DNA of 64,000 nucleotides from Axinella damicornis (Eukaryota; Porifera; Demospongiae; Axinellida; Axinellidae). Below the pieces are notes generated by a model. That model saw nothing but the letters and a program-made list of their open reading frames with translations. It was not told the DNA's origin and ran no database searches. The first letter of the stretch is position 1. Each line of letters opens with the position of its first letter. The position numbers were made by a program, and so were the translations under genes. Location: assembly GCA_963931865.1 (NCBI GenBank), contig OZ007506.1, forward strand, positions 11,099,301-11,163,300, given 5' to 3'. Of the stretch, positions 48,990 through 60,717 are shown one piece after another.

Positions 48990-49479
48990 ATGTCAGGGAT
49001 ACGGGAATCGGACTCCACAGCTAGCTATAGGGACACAGATCCCCTTCTTGGGCCTGATAGGGAGCACTTTCCTGCGTACGTGCAGCAAGACGAGGGTGAG
49101 AGTAGTCTGGAATTTGATCAACAGACTTCAATTCAAAGTGTCTTGCATGCTCGTGAAAGATTGTTTCGAGTTGCAACATGCTGCCTCATAGCATGTTTGG
49201 CGTCTCTGCTGGTGGGAATGGCCCTCGGGTTCTCCTCTGCGACACTTGTGGAGCTGGACAACTCTAGTACTCACACGACCAACGTGACTTCAAACCTATT
49301 TGCTGTAAGCAATTCCACTCTAATCCAGTTTGTACCACATAATTTCCCACGGTATATCTAGCTAGATTATTCACTATCTGCTGTGTAAGTACATGTATAG
49401 TTAGCCTTGTTCCCAGGCCTCCACTCCCAGCTTTTACCGCTTGCAGTACGCAAGCGAAAAAAGCTGGGCGTGGAGTCCG

Positions 49480-51744
49480 TATGGCACGCCGTCTGTAACA
49501 AAAATAGGTAAACTCGGAAGCTGACATAATATTATTATTAAATGACAAATAAAGGCCAGGAGGGCCTATTAGTCAGGAAAATTGCACAAACAGACGTCTA
49601 GCTAGCTAGTGGATAGATTCACAGTGAGGGGCTCTTGACAGAAAGCCTTGCTGTACTGTGTGGGCTAGCAGTGGCAGCAGTTTGGAGTCCGTGCTAGTCA
49701 TTATGAAGAGGAACTTGTCCGTAGGAGACTTGTGCTCAAATGGTGGTAGTATTTTAGAGCAGTGTTGAAATAGTTTTTGCCTGCTGAGCAATGGACAATT
49801 TATTAAGAAATGTTGTTCATCTTCTAATACTCCACAGAGGTCGCACTGTCTCTCCTCCACCGGGGTTGGAGTTGGGACAGTGTAGCGGCCAGTCTCGATT
49901 TTCAGGCCATGGGCACTACATCTGAAACGTGCGAGAGGGACTCTGAGGTATGGAGGTAGGTCGAGGTAAGGCTCATACTCCAAGGTGTTTTTAAAGAGCC
50001 TGTATGTTCTTAGCTTGCTTGAGGCCGTCAGTGACCCATTCCATTTCTGCAAATATTGGTCAGACAGTCTTTGACGGAGATTGCTGAGTAGCTCTGTTGG
50101 ATCGACTCCTAGAGGGTTGGGCCATGCGTAGGAGAAACCTGTTTCATTTAATATTCCCTGGATCTCTCTTAACCAAGTGTTGGATGGATCGTCGGAGATC
50201 AATTCATAGACCTCTCCCAAGAGGGGACTAATATTTTGGGAAGTGGAGATTCTTACCCAATATTTCAGGAGAGTCAGTTTGTACCTGATGGATAGGGGTA
50301 CCCTACCAATGTCACCATAGGCAGCAATGTTTGTGGCAGATGTGGGCAAGCCAAGAGCGAACTTGCAGAATCTCCTGTGGATCACTTCCATTTCTTCTGC
50401 ACTGGAGGGAAACCAAACTTCGCATGCATACTCTGCAATTGGTCTTACTAGCGTGTCAAAGAGGTGGGACAATATACGTGGAGAGGGATATTTTAGGCGA
50501 GCAGCCGATCTCATGAGTGAGAACAATGCTTTATTGGCTTGTGCTGCGAGAGTGCGAATGGCTGGTTTGAGTGAGCCGTTGGCGGACATAAGTAAGCCCA
50601 AATACTTGTATTCTTTGGTGACTTGGATCTCAACTCCATTAAGAAAGATGTGTACAGGGTTCATTGATCTCCTGGGGCTGGTAAAGGGGATTATCTTGGT
50701 TTTAATGAGGTTGATGTTTAAGTCCCACGTGGCACAGTATTCGCTCAGTAGGTCAACTGCGAGTTGTAAGTCTTGGGTGGATTCAGATAGAAGAACTAGA
50801 TCATCGGCGAATAATAACAATCGGAGTTTGGAATAAACAAGATTTACTCCTTCCATCTCTCCGCCTTCCAGGGACACCTCAAGATCTGCCAGAAATAAAC
50901 AGAACAGGAGAGGACTGAGATTACATCCCTGCCGCACTCCCCTTCTGCAGGGAAACCTTTCAGAGTATTCACCCTCTAGGCATACCACTGATGTTGCATT
51001 CCTGTACATGTTTTGAGCTAGTTTTCTCCATAAGAGGGAATGATTAATGGAGTCAAACGCCTTCTTGAAGTCAATGAAACAGGCAAAGAGTGTTTTCTTT
51101 CTTTTTTTATAGAGCTGGATCAAGGAGTTAATGATGAAAATAGGATCGGTTGTTCTGTGGTTCTTTCTAAAGCCAAATTGGGTGACATTCAAAACATTGT
51201 TAGTTTCTGCCCACCACTCCAGTCTGCTATTGACAATAGCCGAGAACAGCTTAGCCATCACGTTCAGAATTTATTTGCCGACGTGCAACATTTATTTGCC
51301 GACGTCGTGCCTTATTTGCCGACGTAGAATTCTTATTTGCCGACGTGCAACGTTTATTTGCCGACGTTATTTTGCCAGCGTATAAATCTTTATTTGCCGA
51401 CGTGGAACGTTTATTTTCCGACGTTGACTTCTTATTTGCCGACGTGCAGTGATTGCAGTTGCGGTCAGAATCTGAAGTACGGCGAATAAGAAGTCTACGT
51501 CGGCATATAAGACGTCAACGTCGGCAAATAAGAAGTCAAGGTCGGCAGATAAGAAGTCTACGTCGGCAGCCGGAAGCGGCAAATAAACGTTGCACGACGG
51601 CAAATAAGATTTCCACGCCGGCAAATAAACTTTGCACATCGGCAAATAAGATTTCTACGTCGGCAAATAAATGTTGCACGTCGACAAATAAATGTTATGT
51701 CAGCTTCCCAGTTTCCCTATTTTTGTTACGAACGGCGTGCCATA
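49480..51744. mobile_element. Foldback element (6-bp TSD) interrupted by a LINE
   Basis: TIRs start TATGGCACGCCGT and end ACGGCGTGCCATA, extending through AACAAAAATAGG and AAGCTGACATAA. The 6-bp direct repeat AGTCCG flanks it (49474-49479, 51745-51750). The interior right part (51268-51700) is an array of TTATTTGCCGACGT-type units that inverts at its centre. Minus the LINE it is about 540 bp, like the clean copy at 62442-62972. It sits inside a GAGGCTA-family MITE. Confidence 0.85.
49606..51261 (-). pseudogene. 5'-truncated non-LTR retrotransposon reverse transcriptase
   Basis: Open reading frame of 551 codons. It starts inside the RT domain (MAKLFSAIVNSRLEWW), so the 5' part, including any endonuclease, is missing. 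RT motifs: FGFRKNHRTTD, FIDFKKAFDSINH, VRQGCNLSPLLF, FADDLVLLSES (catalytic ADD) and KYLGLLMS. A C-terminal region has a CDLCGVLEDEQHFLINC zinc-knuckle-like motif. The 3' end carries a short TAATAATAA tail at about 49535-49545, as in LINEs. The truncation, tail and position inside another transposon mark a retroposed copy. The clade was not assigned. Confidence 0.85.
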
Positions 51745-52378
51745 AGTCCGAGGCTGGGAATGAGGCTAGATGTAGCCTGTGTTGCCAGGATACTATGCAG
51801 CAGCTGTCTCAGAAGGAGGCCACACTACAGGCCTAATACTGTATACATTATAGATCATAACACTGCACCGACCACAATTCTCTACAGGCATTCCTTCCCT
51901 TGGGAGCTGTGTTCGGAGGGCTGGTTGCATGGCCAGTGATTGAGTTGCTTGGTCGCAAACCTGCACTGATGATTGGAGGTGTTCCTGCCATTACTGGGTG
52001 GCTGTTTATCACCTATGCCAGACTCCTCAACAACAATTTTACTGGACCCACCAGTGGTTTCGTGGCTCTCCTCCTCCTTGGGAGGCTGTTCACTGGGTTT
52101 GCAACTGGATGGTCCATTTTGTGTGTGTCGGTAAGTTACTGCATCTCAAAGGAATGCACAGTGTGGACTAGTGATGTACCGATAAGGAGATATTCTGATA
52201 ACCCGCAGTTGTCAGTAGCTGATGGCCAATACTGATTACCGATCCAATATGTTTAGTGAAAGGTATGTATACGTTTGTGTACATGCATGCCGCAATGTCG
52301 GACAGCCTAACTATATAATTATACATAATCCCATTAGCCAAAGACTTAATAACATTGGTCACTGTAGGAAGTACTATA

Positions 52379-53528
52379 GCCTCGTTCCCAGGCCACGTGG
52401 GAGGAGAGAAAGCGGCCTGGTATTCACTGCTTGCTCATGCACAGCCATTCCCAGAAAAACCTGGGGGGTTGTGTACATTACGGTCGGCAAAATTTATACA
52501 TACAAGTAGCTTCAGCTACTTCCCCCTCGTTCACCTACGTGAGTAATCTGGCGCCGAACAGCTCTCTGTGCAGAGCTGCTGCTCCCAGATTGTGTCCGCT
52601 TCAGCTGCTGCTCCGTGATTGCATCGATCCGCTTCAACTGCTACTCCCCATTTGCGTCCGCTTCAGCTCCCCGATTGCGGCTGCTGCTCGCCACTTGTGT
52701 CCGCTTCAGCTGCTGCTCGCCACTTGCGTCCGTTTCAGCTGCTGCTCCCCGATTGCATCCACTTCGGCTGCTGCTCCCCGATTGCGTCCGCTTCAACTGC
52801 TCCCCGACTGCGTCCGATTCAGCTGCTGCTCCCCGATTCCATCTGCTTCAACTGCTGCTGCCCGATTGCATGTGCTTCAACTGCTACTCCCCGATTGTGT
52901 CCGCTTTGACTGCTGCTCCCCCAGCTTTCTTCGCGGAGTTCGAGGTTCAAGTATGAAGGTCGCGTGTCACTAGTCTAGTCCCGCCCCACGAACATCCCAC
53001 TTCCGTCACGCACACACACATTAAAATCTGATACGTGCATTTCATTTCCATATCATCGAAAGGCAGCAAGTACGTGACAAAGTGCTTTCTGATGCATGTA
53101 TATAAGTCATCAGGAAACATGTCACACTGTCATGAACCTGTTTCTTGATTAAGTGTCCTGAGTTTACGTGCAACTGTCTCCACTTCGCATGCACAGGAAA
53201 GGCAAGTATATACGCCTAAACCATCACCACTGTCGCAGACATGAGAAGTAACAGACAGGAAGGCCAACCTTGCTGCACTCCTACGTAGCTGAGTGGAATG
53301 CTGGGGTTGCACTTTTGAATGACAGATTTGACGGTAAAGCCTTGCAGCCACTTGTTGGCTTGTGCGTGTGCGTAGATTAGACCTTCAGTATTATGTCCAG
53401 ATTTGGCCCATGTAGACTGACTACGAGAACCTTACAATTTACGGAAATGTACCGGGAATAGTTTTGCATTCGTAAGCTGTGGATACTAGGCTGCTTTCTC
53501 TCCTCCACGCGGCCTGGGAACAAGGCTA
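52379..53528. mobile_element. Large GAGGCTA-ended composite in copy 2 intron 2
   Basis: The left end TAGCCTCGTTCCCAGGCC with GGAGGAGAGAAAGC pairs with GCTTTCTCTCCTCC...GGCCTGGGAACAAGGCTA at the right. Inside, 52500-52545 matches about 15115-15165 (CTACTTCCCCCTCGTTC). Confidence 0.65.
52570..52925. repeat. Minisatellite GCTGCTCCCCGATTGCGTCCGCTTCAACT
   Basis: About ten to twelve variable units of about 27-36 bp. Open in several frames because of unit length, not because it is a gene. Confidence 0.75.
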
Positions 53529-54937
53529 GAAGTACCAATACTCTAATATCAGTCAATACCGATTATCAGTACATCACTATATTTGACGCAATCTCATATA
53601 CATGCATACAGGTATACATTGCTGAGGTGTCGTCTTCAAGTTTTAAAGGGCTTTTTGGAAGCTGCAACCAAATGTTTATCATGATTGGTATATTGATTTC
53701 TTACGGACTTGGAGCAATACCGAATCTACACTACTATAATATAGCCCTGATTGCGGCCAGTATAGTCACCTTGTTTGAAATAGCGATGTTATGCGCATAC
53801 GAAAGCCCTCGATGGTTGTACAAAAAGGCCGCCGGACAAATGGGGATCCAGAAAAGTGAGACAGAAAAGGAAGCGAATCAAATTTTGAACATTCTTCGTG
53901 GTCCAATGTATGACGTTCCAAGGAAATCCGTGGCATTAAGAGGGCCCTTGACAAGAACCTGACACTTGTGGAACAGTTTATTCAACTGAAACATCACTCA
54001 GTGTACATCCCCTTCATTCTTGTGCTCTTTCTGATGTTTTTCCAACAGTTCAGTGGTATCTATGCAGCAATATTTTTCACTGCTCCGATCTTTCTGCAAG
54101 CACACGTGCCACTACCACCAACTCTTGTAGCTCTTTTGGCAGTTGGTGTAGTCCAAGTTGTGGCGACAGTGGTATCAGTTTTAGTAGTGGATTGGCGTGG
54201 TCGGAAGCTGCTTCTCGTAGTGAGCAGTATAGGGATGTGTGCCAGCAGTGCCCTTCTAGGGGCCTACTTTTTCATCTTGAATCACTGGTGTCATGGCTAC
54301 TTTGGAACTAAGCCCCCACATGCCGAATACACTTTCTGCAACAATCCTGGTCTTGGAGCCATTGCTATTGTGGGTGTGATCATTTTCATAGTGGCTTTCT
54401 CACTTGCTTGGGGTCCCATCCCATGGACGTCTATGTCGGAGCTTGTACCAGGACGAGTTAGAAGCCTTTGTGCAAGTATTGCATCCATGGTCAACTGGAG
54501 CTTTGCCACCATCATCACAGCTTGCTTCCAGCCTTATTCAAACGCAGTTAAACCTAAGTTTGCATGGTGGACCTTCTCAATTGTCATGTTTATTAGCATA
54601 TTCTTTGTGGTCATCTTTCTACCAGAGGCCAAAGGTCACTCCCTTGAGCAAATTGAAGACCACTTTGAGAATGGAAAGATTATTGCGATTACTTGCAAGT
54701 GCTCACTTTGCAAGAAACAGCCAGGTGGGAGGAGGGAGGACAGTCACTAATTGGATTCAGGTGAAGACTCTTGAATCCATAGCTACATTTGCACATGATC
54801 CTGTGTTTTAGATGTGTTCACATGAGCAGTACGATTGCAGTTTAACTCGATTTGTTTGAATTCTTGTGTGCTGCATAAGTTATCCCTTGATTTTAGCTCT
54901 TGAGTGTTACTGTAATTATCACTAAACCTGAAGTTTA

Positions 54938-55160
54938 AAATTAAAATCAAAAACGACCACGGCAGGCGAAGGGTGGGCTGCCACCCCCTCTTTCGATACC
55001 CCCCCCCCCCCCCCCCCACTTGTACGTTTAGTGGGGGATGCGTGCCGAAATCTGACCAAATTTTTGAGTTCGTCCCTCAAAGTGGTCCCTGGGGCCTCTG
55101 AAGCTTTTTTGGTCGCTTTTTGGACTGACGAGAAGCCCTACAAGTGCATAGGGTCTAATG
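54938..55160. mobile_element. Fragment of the TTAA-type element, inverted
   Basis: Matches the left part of 23069-23670 in reverse (GTGGGGGATGCGTGCCGAAATCTGACCAAAT; AGAAGCCCTACAAGTGCATAGGGTCTAA), with poly(C) at 54999-55018. It begins at the end of the tract shared with copy 1. Poly(G) of 39 nt follows at 55305-55343. Confidence 0.65.
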
Positions 55161-55302
55161 CCCAGTTGGTGAAATGTATCTAACTGTGACATACTCCCCT
55201 GTGAACTCTGCAAATAACTGCTACAACCCCCTCCTTCCCATCTCTTTTCAATCAACTGTTTGGTAACCCCCAATGCTGTAGTTCTGACAGTTGCAAATTC
55301 TG

Positions 55303-55344
<42 letters not shown>

Positions 55345-55836
55345 ACTTTCACCAGTACCACTGTTGAGGTATGTCAGGTGATCATAATATTCAGGTGATC
55401 ATAATATTATGCAAACAAAAGATTTCCACTGTAATTCTTGCTAGACATCTCACCAGCACACTGAGGCGAGGAATACAATTTGATGCTCAGGGGTTCTACT
55501 TTGCTCTAGTTTCGACTATATGTTGAGTAAGGCTGATGCACAGTAAGTTGTCATTCAAAACACAATACATGGCATTTTGAAATGAAGTCACTGTTCCTGC
55601 ATGTATGCACTGACAATTCAGACGAGAATAGCTGTGGAAAAGACAGAAAAGTAAGGCAGTAAGGACAAAGCACTACTAATATCTTGTACGCTTGTGGTCA
55701 GTGTGGGAAAATATCATCCATGAGAACTGATGAGATGACTACAATTATATTTGGGGTGAGTGGGGTGCATGGGCACATGTATAACACTATAGCATGCGCA
55801 GCTCAATTCCATGACTTATAATAGGAAAATTGGTTT

Positions 55837-56394
55837 GTACACGTTCAGGATCTGTTCACACAGAGTCACTCGAGGATATCGATGAGGCTGTTACTTGCAA
55901 CTGTGATGGGTACGTACATTCGCTGTTGTATCTCACAGATCATGTGTGTGAACAGACGTTTTACTGCTGTCCTTACATGCATGCGCAGATGCAACAGGAA
56001 CGTGACCAAATGGAAACGACACAGGTGCCAAATTGCCAATACCACCATACATGCTTCACAACTGCCAAATATGCTTGTAGGTACTCACAACATGCAAAAT
56101 AACATACCTGCACTTGAACACTTGTAGGAGCTGGGGTAACATGTTCATTGCACTTTTAGATACAAAGGAACTTGGTCAGCAAGGAGCAGAGGCTGCTATG
56201 CATTGTACATAATATTATACTGTGGTTGATACTTTCAGGTCACACAGTGACCTACAGCGTGACAAGAGTAGTTCTTCATACCTGTACATATCTGAGACCT
56301 GTGGTCACTACAGAGCATTTATTCGCTCAGCTAAGGATAGCACATGGTGTATTTCAGTTGACGATCTGGATTGCGCACGGTACCAACATAGTAG
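55837..56394 (+). pseudogene. MULE/SWIM transposase-like N-terminal exon fragments
   Basis: After a CACGTTCAG acceptor, a frame reads SVHTESLEDIDEAVTCNCDG. After GATACTTTCAG at 56238, a frame reads ETCGHYRAFIRSAKDSTWCI then SVDDLDCAR. This resembles the FAR1/MuDR-like zinc-binding region (C...fxA...dxxW.i..l..HxC) that precedes MULE transposases. A decayed second copy of the latter lies at about 57918-58040. The frames do not connect into one ORF. Confidence 0.4.
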
Positions 56395-56929
56395 TGTACA
56401 TGGAGCTCACCAGGAGCTGCTTCACGGCGCTCATAAGCTCCTGACCTCACACACCCTTTGGTACCCATGCAGGTAACACCAGTAAGTGTCGCAACAGTTC
56501 TCCTTCAAGAGCTCTTCATTCCACCAAGCCCAAGAAGGTACATTGTATATATACATGTTTGCCACTCGGTTTTCTGCGTAGATGTCATCTATGTATATTG
56601 AACAGGGCTTTCCCTACATGCCGGAAATTACGAGGATTCTTGTTGTTAAATGATGAGGTTTGTTTTTTGTCGGTATAGGTAAAGGTTTGTAATTCATTCC
56701 ACACTGATCCTTCCTGGTGTTAGGTTATTGCTTCATACATGGCTATGATCTACATATGATCCAGCAGGAAGCAGCCAAGGTATACAGCAACATTAAGGAG
56801 TAGACACTAGCCAGCCTTGTTCCCAGGCTCCTCACCAGCTCTAGCTTCATATTGTACAATTTTATGTATCTCTTCTTAGTCTTCTTCCTCAATTACCACA
56901 ATGGAAACAGAGAGTGGTTGGATCTCATC

Positions 56930-57735
56930 TGCACAGGTACAGGCAGAGGCTCCACAGCATTCTACGACAGCAATACCTTCCTTGAGCCAGAATTGGCAAA
57001 GAATTACCACAGGGAGGACACTTCTCTAAGCCATAGTTCAGTAGCTGCATACAACCTTCAGGAAGCCTCACAATTTCTCAAGCCACCTACATGTACATAC
57101 TGCTACTCTGCTCTAACAGGGACAAGGAGCTCTCCCCGCCACATTCAGCCCCAAACCATGCATCATATCAACCCTCACAACCCAGAACATCGCACAACTT
57201 ATCAACCCTCCCCAACTCTCAATCATCTCAGTCAGCCCTCCCCACCAACTGAGGTGCCTTTCCATCCCCTGATGGACGCAGGTAGCCTTCTTTCTCTCTA
57301 AGGAAACACAAACACCTATCCTTTACAAGGAAGAGAAGTCACACCAACCATGTATTGCCCTTGGCAAGACAGGCAGTCAACCCAATTATCACCCATGACT
57401 CCATCGTTGCCCACCTGACCACACTTGTCCACACCATCACCTACGTCACCACCACCCACCTCGCCACCATCAAAATGGCGTTCTCAGCCACTTGATTAGT
57501 TACAACAGAAAAGAGTGCAACTACATGGATTCAAAATCTTGAGGAGCACACTATACGTTCCAAGACTGAAAGACACTGCCAACACAAGCGCAAGAAGCCG
57601 ACCAATAAAGCCATGGCCAAAAGTTCCAAGTCAGCAGAGAGAAAAGAAAACTGGTTGTCCTACAAGCTTGACTCCAGACCCATGCAGTCCACACAGTACT
57701 CAACCATGGTCTAACATGGAATCATAACCATTCCA
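56930..57735 (+). pseudogene. MULE/SWIM-like duplicated unit 1
   Basis: 56930-57300 is open, with Pro-rich sequence (STAFYDSNTFLEPELAKNYH; LSQPSPPTEVPFHPL). It recurs at 58240-58930 as part of a tandem duplication. 57500-57727 has TTWIQNLEEHT, RHCQHKRKK and, in a second frame, KKTGCPTSLTPDP, which parallel the W..FE..T / CQHK / GCPA..L segments of the MULE family. Interrupted by frame changes; no continuous ORF. Confidence 0.5.
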
Positions 57736-58239
57736 TTACATTGGCACCATGTCCCAGTGTTCAAGTGCAGGTACGCTATTTTACTGTCAGCATGTTGTGA
57801 GTACGTATAAGCATATATGGCAGTTGTGAGTACTGACAAGCATATATGGCGTATTGGCACCTGCTATGCATTGATACATACACTGCAGTTGATACTTTCT
57901 AGTATAAGTCAACTCCCAGGTCACACAGTGACCTACAGCGTGACAGGAGTAGTTGTTCATACCCGTATATCTGAGACCTGTTGTCACTACAGAGCATTCA
58001 TTTGCTCAGGAAGGACAGCACATGGTGTATTGATATGATCTAAAGGTACATGGATTGTGCAAGGTATCAACATAGTAGCGTACATCAGCTCACACACCAT
58101 TAACTTTGTTAGGTTATTGCTTCCTACATGACTATAATCTACCTATGATCCAGCAGATATACAGCAGCATTAATCAGTATGACTGATAGGCACTAGCCTC
58201 GTTCCCAGGCCTAGCTTTACCAATCATCAGTAAAGGTAC

Positions 58240-58930
58240 TCCGCAGCATTCTACGACAGCAATACCTTCCTTGAGCCAGCATTGGCAAAGAAATACCACA
58301 GGGAGGACACTTCTCTAAGCCATGGTTCAGTAGCTGCATACAACCTTCAGGAAACCGCACAAACTCTCAAGCCACCTACATACTGCTACTCTGCTCTAAC
58401 AGGGCCAAGGAGCTCTCCCCACCACATTCAGCTCTAAACCAATTCTCTGACCCTCCAATGCATCATATCAACCCTCACGACCCAGCAACCGACAGAACAT
58501 AAAACAACTTATCATCCCTCCCCATCTCCCAAATCATCTCAGACAGCCCTCCCCGCCAACTATGGTGCCCAGTCAGCCCTCCCCACCAACTACGATGCTC
58601 AGTCAGACCTCCCCACCAACTACGATGCTCAGTCAGCCCTCCCCAACAGCTACAATGCTCAGTCAGCCCTCCCCACCAACTACAGTGCCCAGTCAGCCCT
58701 CCCCACCAACTACGATGCTCAGTCAGACCTCCCCACCAACTACGATGCTCAGTCAGACCTCCCCACCAACTACAATGCTCAGTCAGACCTCCCCACCAAC
58801 TACGATGCTCAGTCAGCCCTCCCCAACAGCTACAATGCTCAGTCAGCCCTCCCCACCAACTACAGTGCCCAGTCAGCCCTCCCCACCAATTAAGGTGTCC
58901 TTTCCATCCCCTGATGGACACAGGCAGCCT
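58240..58930 (+). repeat. Duplicated unit with 30-bp in-frame minisatellite
   Basis: 58240-58530 duplicates 56955-57250. From about 58540 to 58890 a 30-bp unit, CAGTCAGCCCTCCCCACCAAC plus ACNATGCT, repeats about 11-12 times in exact register. It encodes SQPSPPTTML-type decapeptides in an ORF at 58562-59002. Confidence 0.85.
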
Positions 58931-59092
58931 TCTCTCTCTGTAAGGAAACACAAACAGCTATCCTTTACAAGGAAGAGAAGCATTTACACCAACCATATTT
59001 AGTTCCACTGAAAACAAGAAACACTGTCCTTGGCAAGACAGGCAGTGAACCCAATTATCACCCATGACTCTGTCATTGCCCACGCAACCACA

Positions 59093-60712
59093 CTTGTCCA
59101 CAACATCATCACCTCGCCACCATAATTGCCCACCTCACCACCCACCACTCCAGTCATCGTTGCCCACTCCACCACCAGTCCACCATCATCACCCACTCCA
59201 CCACCATCGTCGCCCATTCCACCACCATGATCATCCACTCCACCACCATCATCGCCCACATCGCCCACTCCACCATCATCATTGCCTACTTATGATCACC
59301 CACTCCACCACCAACATCGCCCACTCCACCACCATGATCATCCACTCCACCACCACCATCGCCCACTCCACCATCATCATTGCCTACTCATGATCACCCA
59401 CTCCACCACCAACATCGCCCACTCCACCACCATAATCATCCACTCCACTACCATCATCGCCCACTCCACCACCATCGCCTACTCCACCACCATCATTGCC
59501 TACTCATGATCACCCACTCCACCACCATCATCGCCCACTCCACCACCATCATCGCCCACTCCACCATCATCATCGCCCACTCCACCACCATCATCGCCCA
59601 CTCCACCATCATCATCGCCCACTCCACCACTATCATTGCCTACTCATGATCACCCACTCCACCACCATCATTGCCCACTCCACCACCATCATCGCCCACT
59701 CCACCACCATCATCGCCCACTCCACCACCATCATCGCCCACTTCACCACCATCATTGCCCACTCCACCATCATCATTGCCCACTCCACTACCATCATCAC
59801 CCACTCCACCACCATCGTCACCTACACCACCATCATCGTCACCCACTCCACCACCATCATCACCCACTCCACCACCATCATCACCCACTCCACCACCATC
59901 GTCGCCCATTCCACCACCATGATCATCCACTCCACCACCATCATCGCCCACATCGCCCACTCCACCATCATCATTGCCTACTCATGATCACCCACTCCAC
60001 CACCAACATCGCCCACTCCACCACCATGATCATCCACTCCACCACCATCATCGCCCACTCCACCACCATCGCCCACTCCACCATCATCATTGCCTACTCA
60101 TGATCACCCACTCCACCACCAACATCGCCCACTCCACCACCATAATCATCCACTCCACTACCATCATCGCCCACTCCACCACCATCGCCTACTCCACCAC
60201 CATCATTGCCTACTCATGATCACCCACTCCACCACCATCATCGCCCACTCTACCACCATCATCGCCCACTCCACCATCATCATCGCCCACTCCACCACCA
60301 TCATCGCCCACTCCACCATCATCATCGCCCACTCCACCACTATCATTGCCTACTCATGATCACCCACTCCACCACCATCATTGCCCACTCCACCACCATC
60401 ATCGCCCACTCCACCACCATCATCGCCCACTCCACCACCATCATCGCCCACTTCACCACCATCATTGCCCACTCCACCATCATCATTGCCCACTCCACTA
60501 CCACCATCACCCACTCCACCACCATCGTCACCTACACCACCATCATCGTCACCCACTCCACCACCATCATCACCCACTCCACCACCATCGTCACCCACTC
60601 CACCACCATCATCACCCACTCCACCACCATCGTCACCCACTCCACCACCATCGTCACCTACACCACCACCATCGTCACCCACTCCACCACCATACAGTCC
60701 ACTGTCAGTCCA
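59093..60712. repeat. 1.6-kb CACTCCACCACCATCATCGCC satellite, 710-bp higher-order period
   Basis: Made of 18-21-bp ACC/ATC-rich units. ATGATCACCCACTCC marker segments recur at about 59290, 59388, 59504, 59644, 59982, 60098, 60214 and 60354. The last three lie 710 bp after the second to fourth. Overlapping His/Pro-rich ORFs in many frames are products of the repeat. Confidence 0.9.
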
Positions 60713-60717
60713 CTTCA

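Larger units (their letters stand above)
48990..54750 (+). pseudogene. GLUT8-like sugar transporter, tandem copy 2 (frameshifted)
   Basis: Exons 48990-49304, 51888-52130 and 53612-54750 match copy 1 in positions and phases. In exon 3 copy 1 reads CCAAGGGAAATCC where copy 2 reads CCAAGGAAATCC (about 53918-53929). This is a one-base deletion that leads to a stop at about 53960. The rest is intact in the shifted frame from 53968 to the shared stop. QQFSGIN is QQFSGIY here, losing the conserved Asn. The N-terminal dileucine (DTDPLL) is kept. The last roughly 1 kb is almost identical to copy 1, while the first 300 nt of exon 3 are clearly diverged. Intron 1 carries a 2.3-kb nested transposon. It is either a young pseudogene or a sequencing error. 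Confidence 0.8.

Noticed and set aside
52431..52973. ORFs of up to 180 codons rich in Leu/Cys/Ser
   Set aside because: Produced by the 27-36-bp minisatellite at 52570-52925 inside a transporter intron.
56240..56394. Ubiquitin-specific protease tail (GHYxAFI...W...DD)
   Set aside because: Only a short GHYRAFIRS...DSTWC match. The neighbouring duplicated MULE-like fragments make a transposase-type zinc-binding region more likely.
58475..58951. Minus-strand 158-codon Trp/Gly-rich ORF
   Set aside because: Antisense reading of the 30-bp minisatellite.
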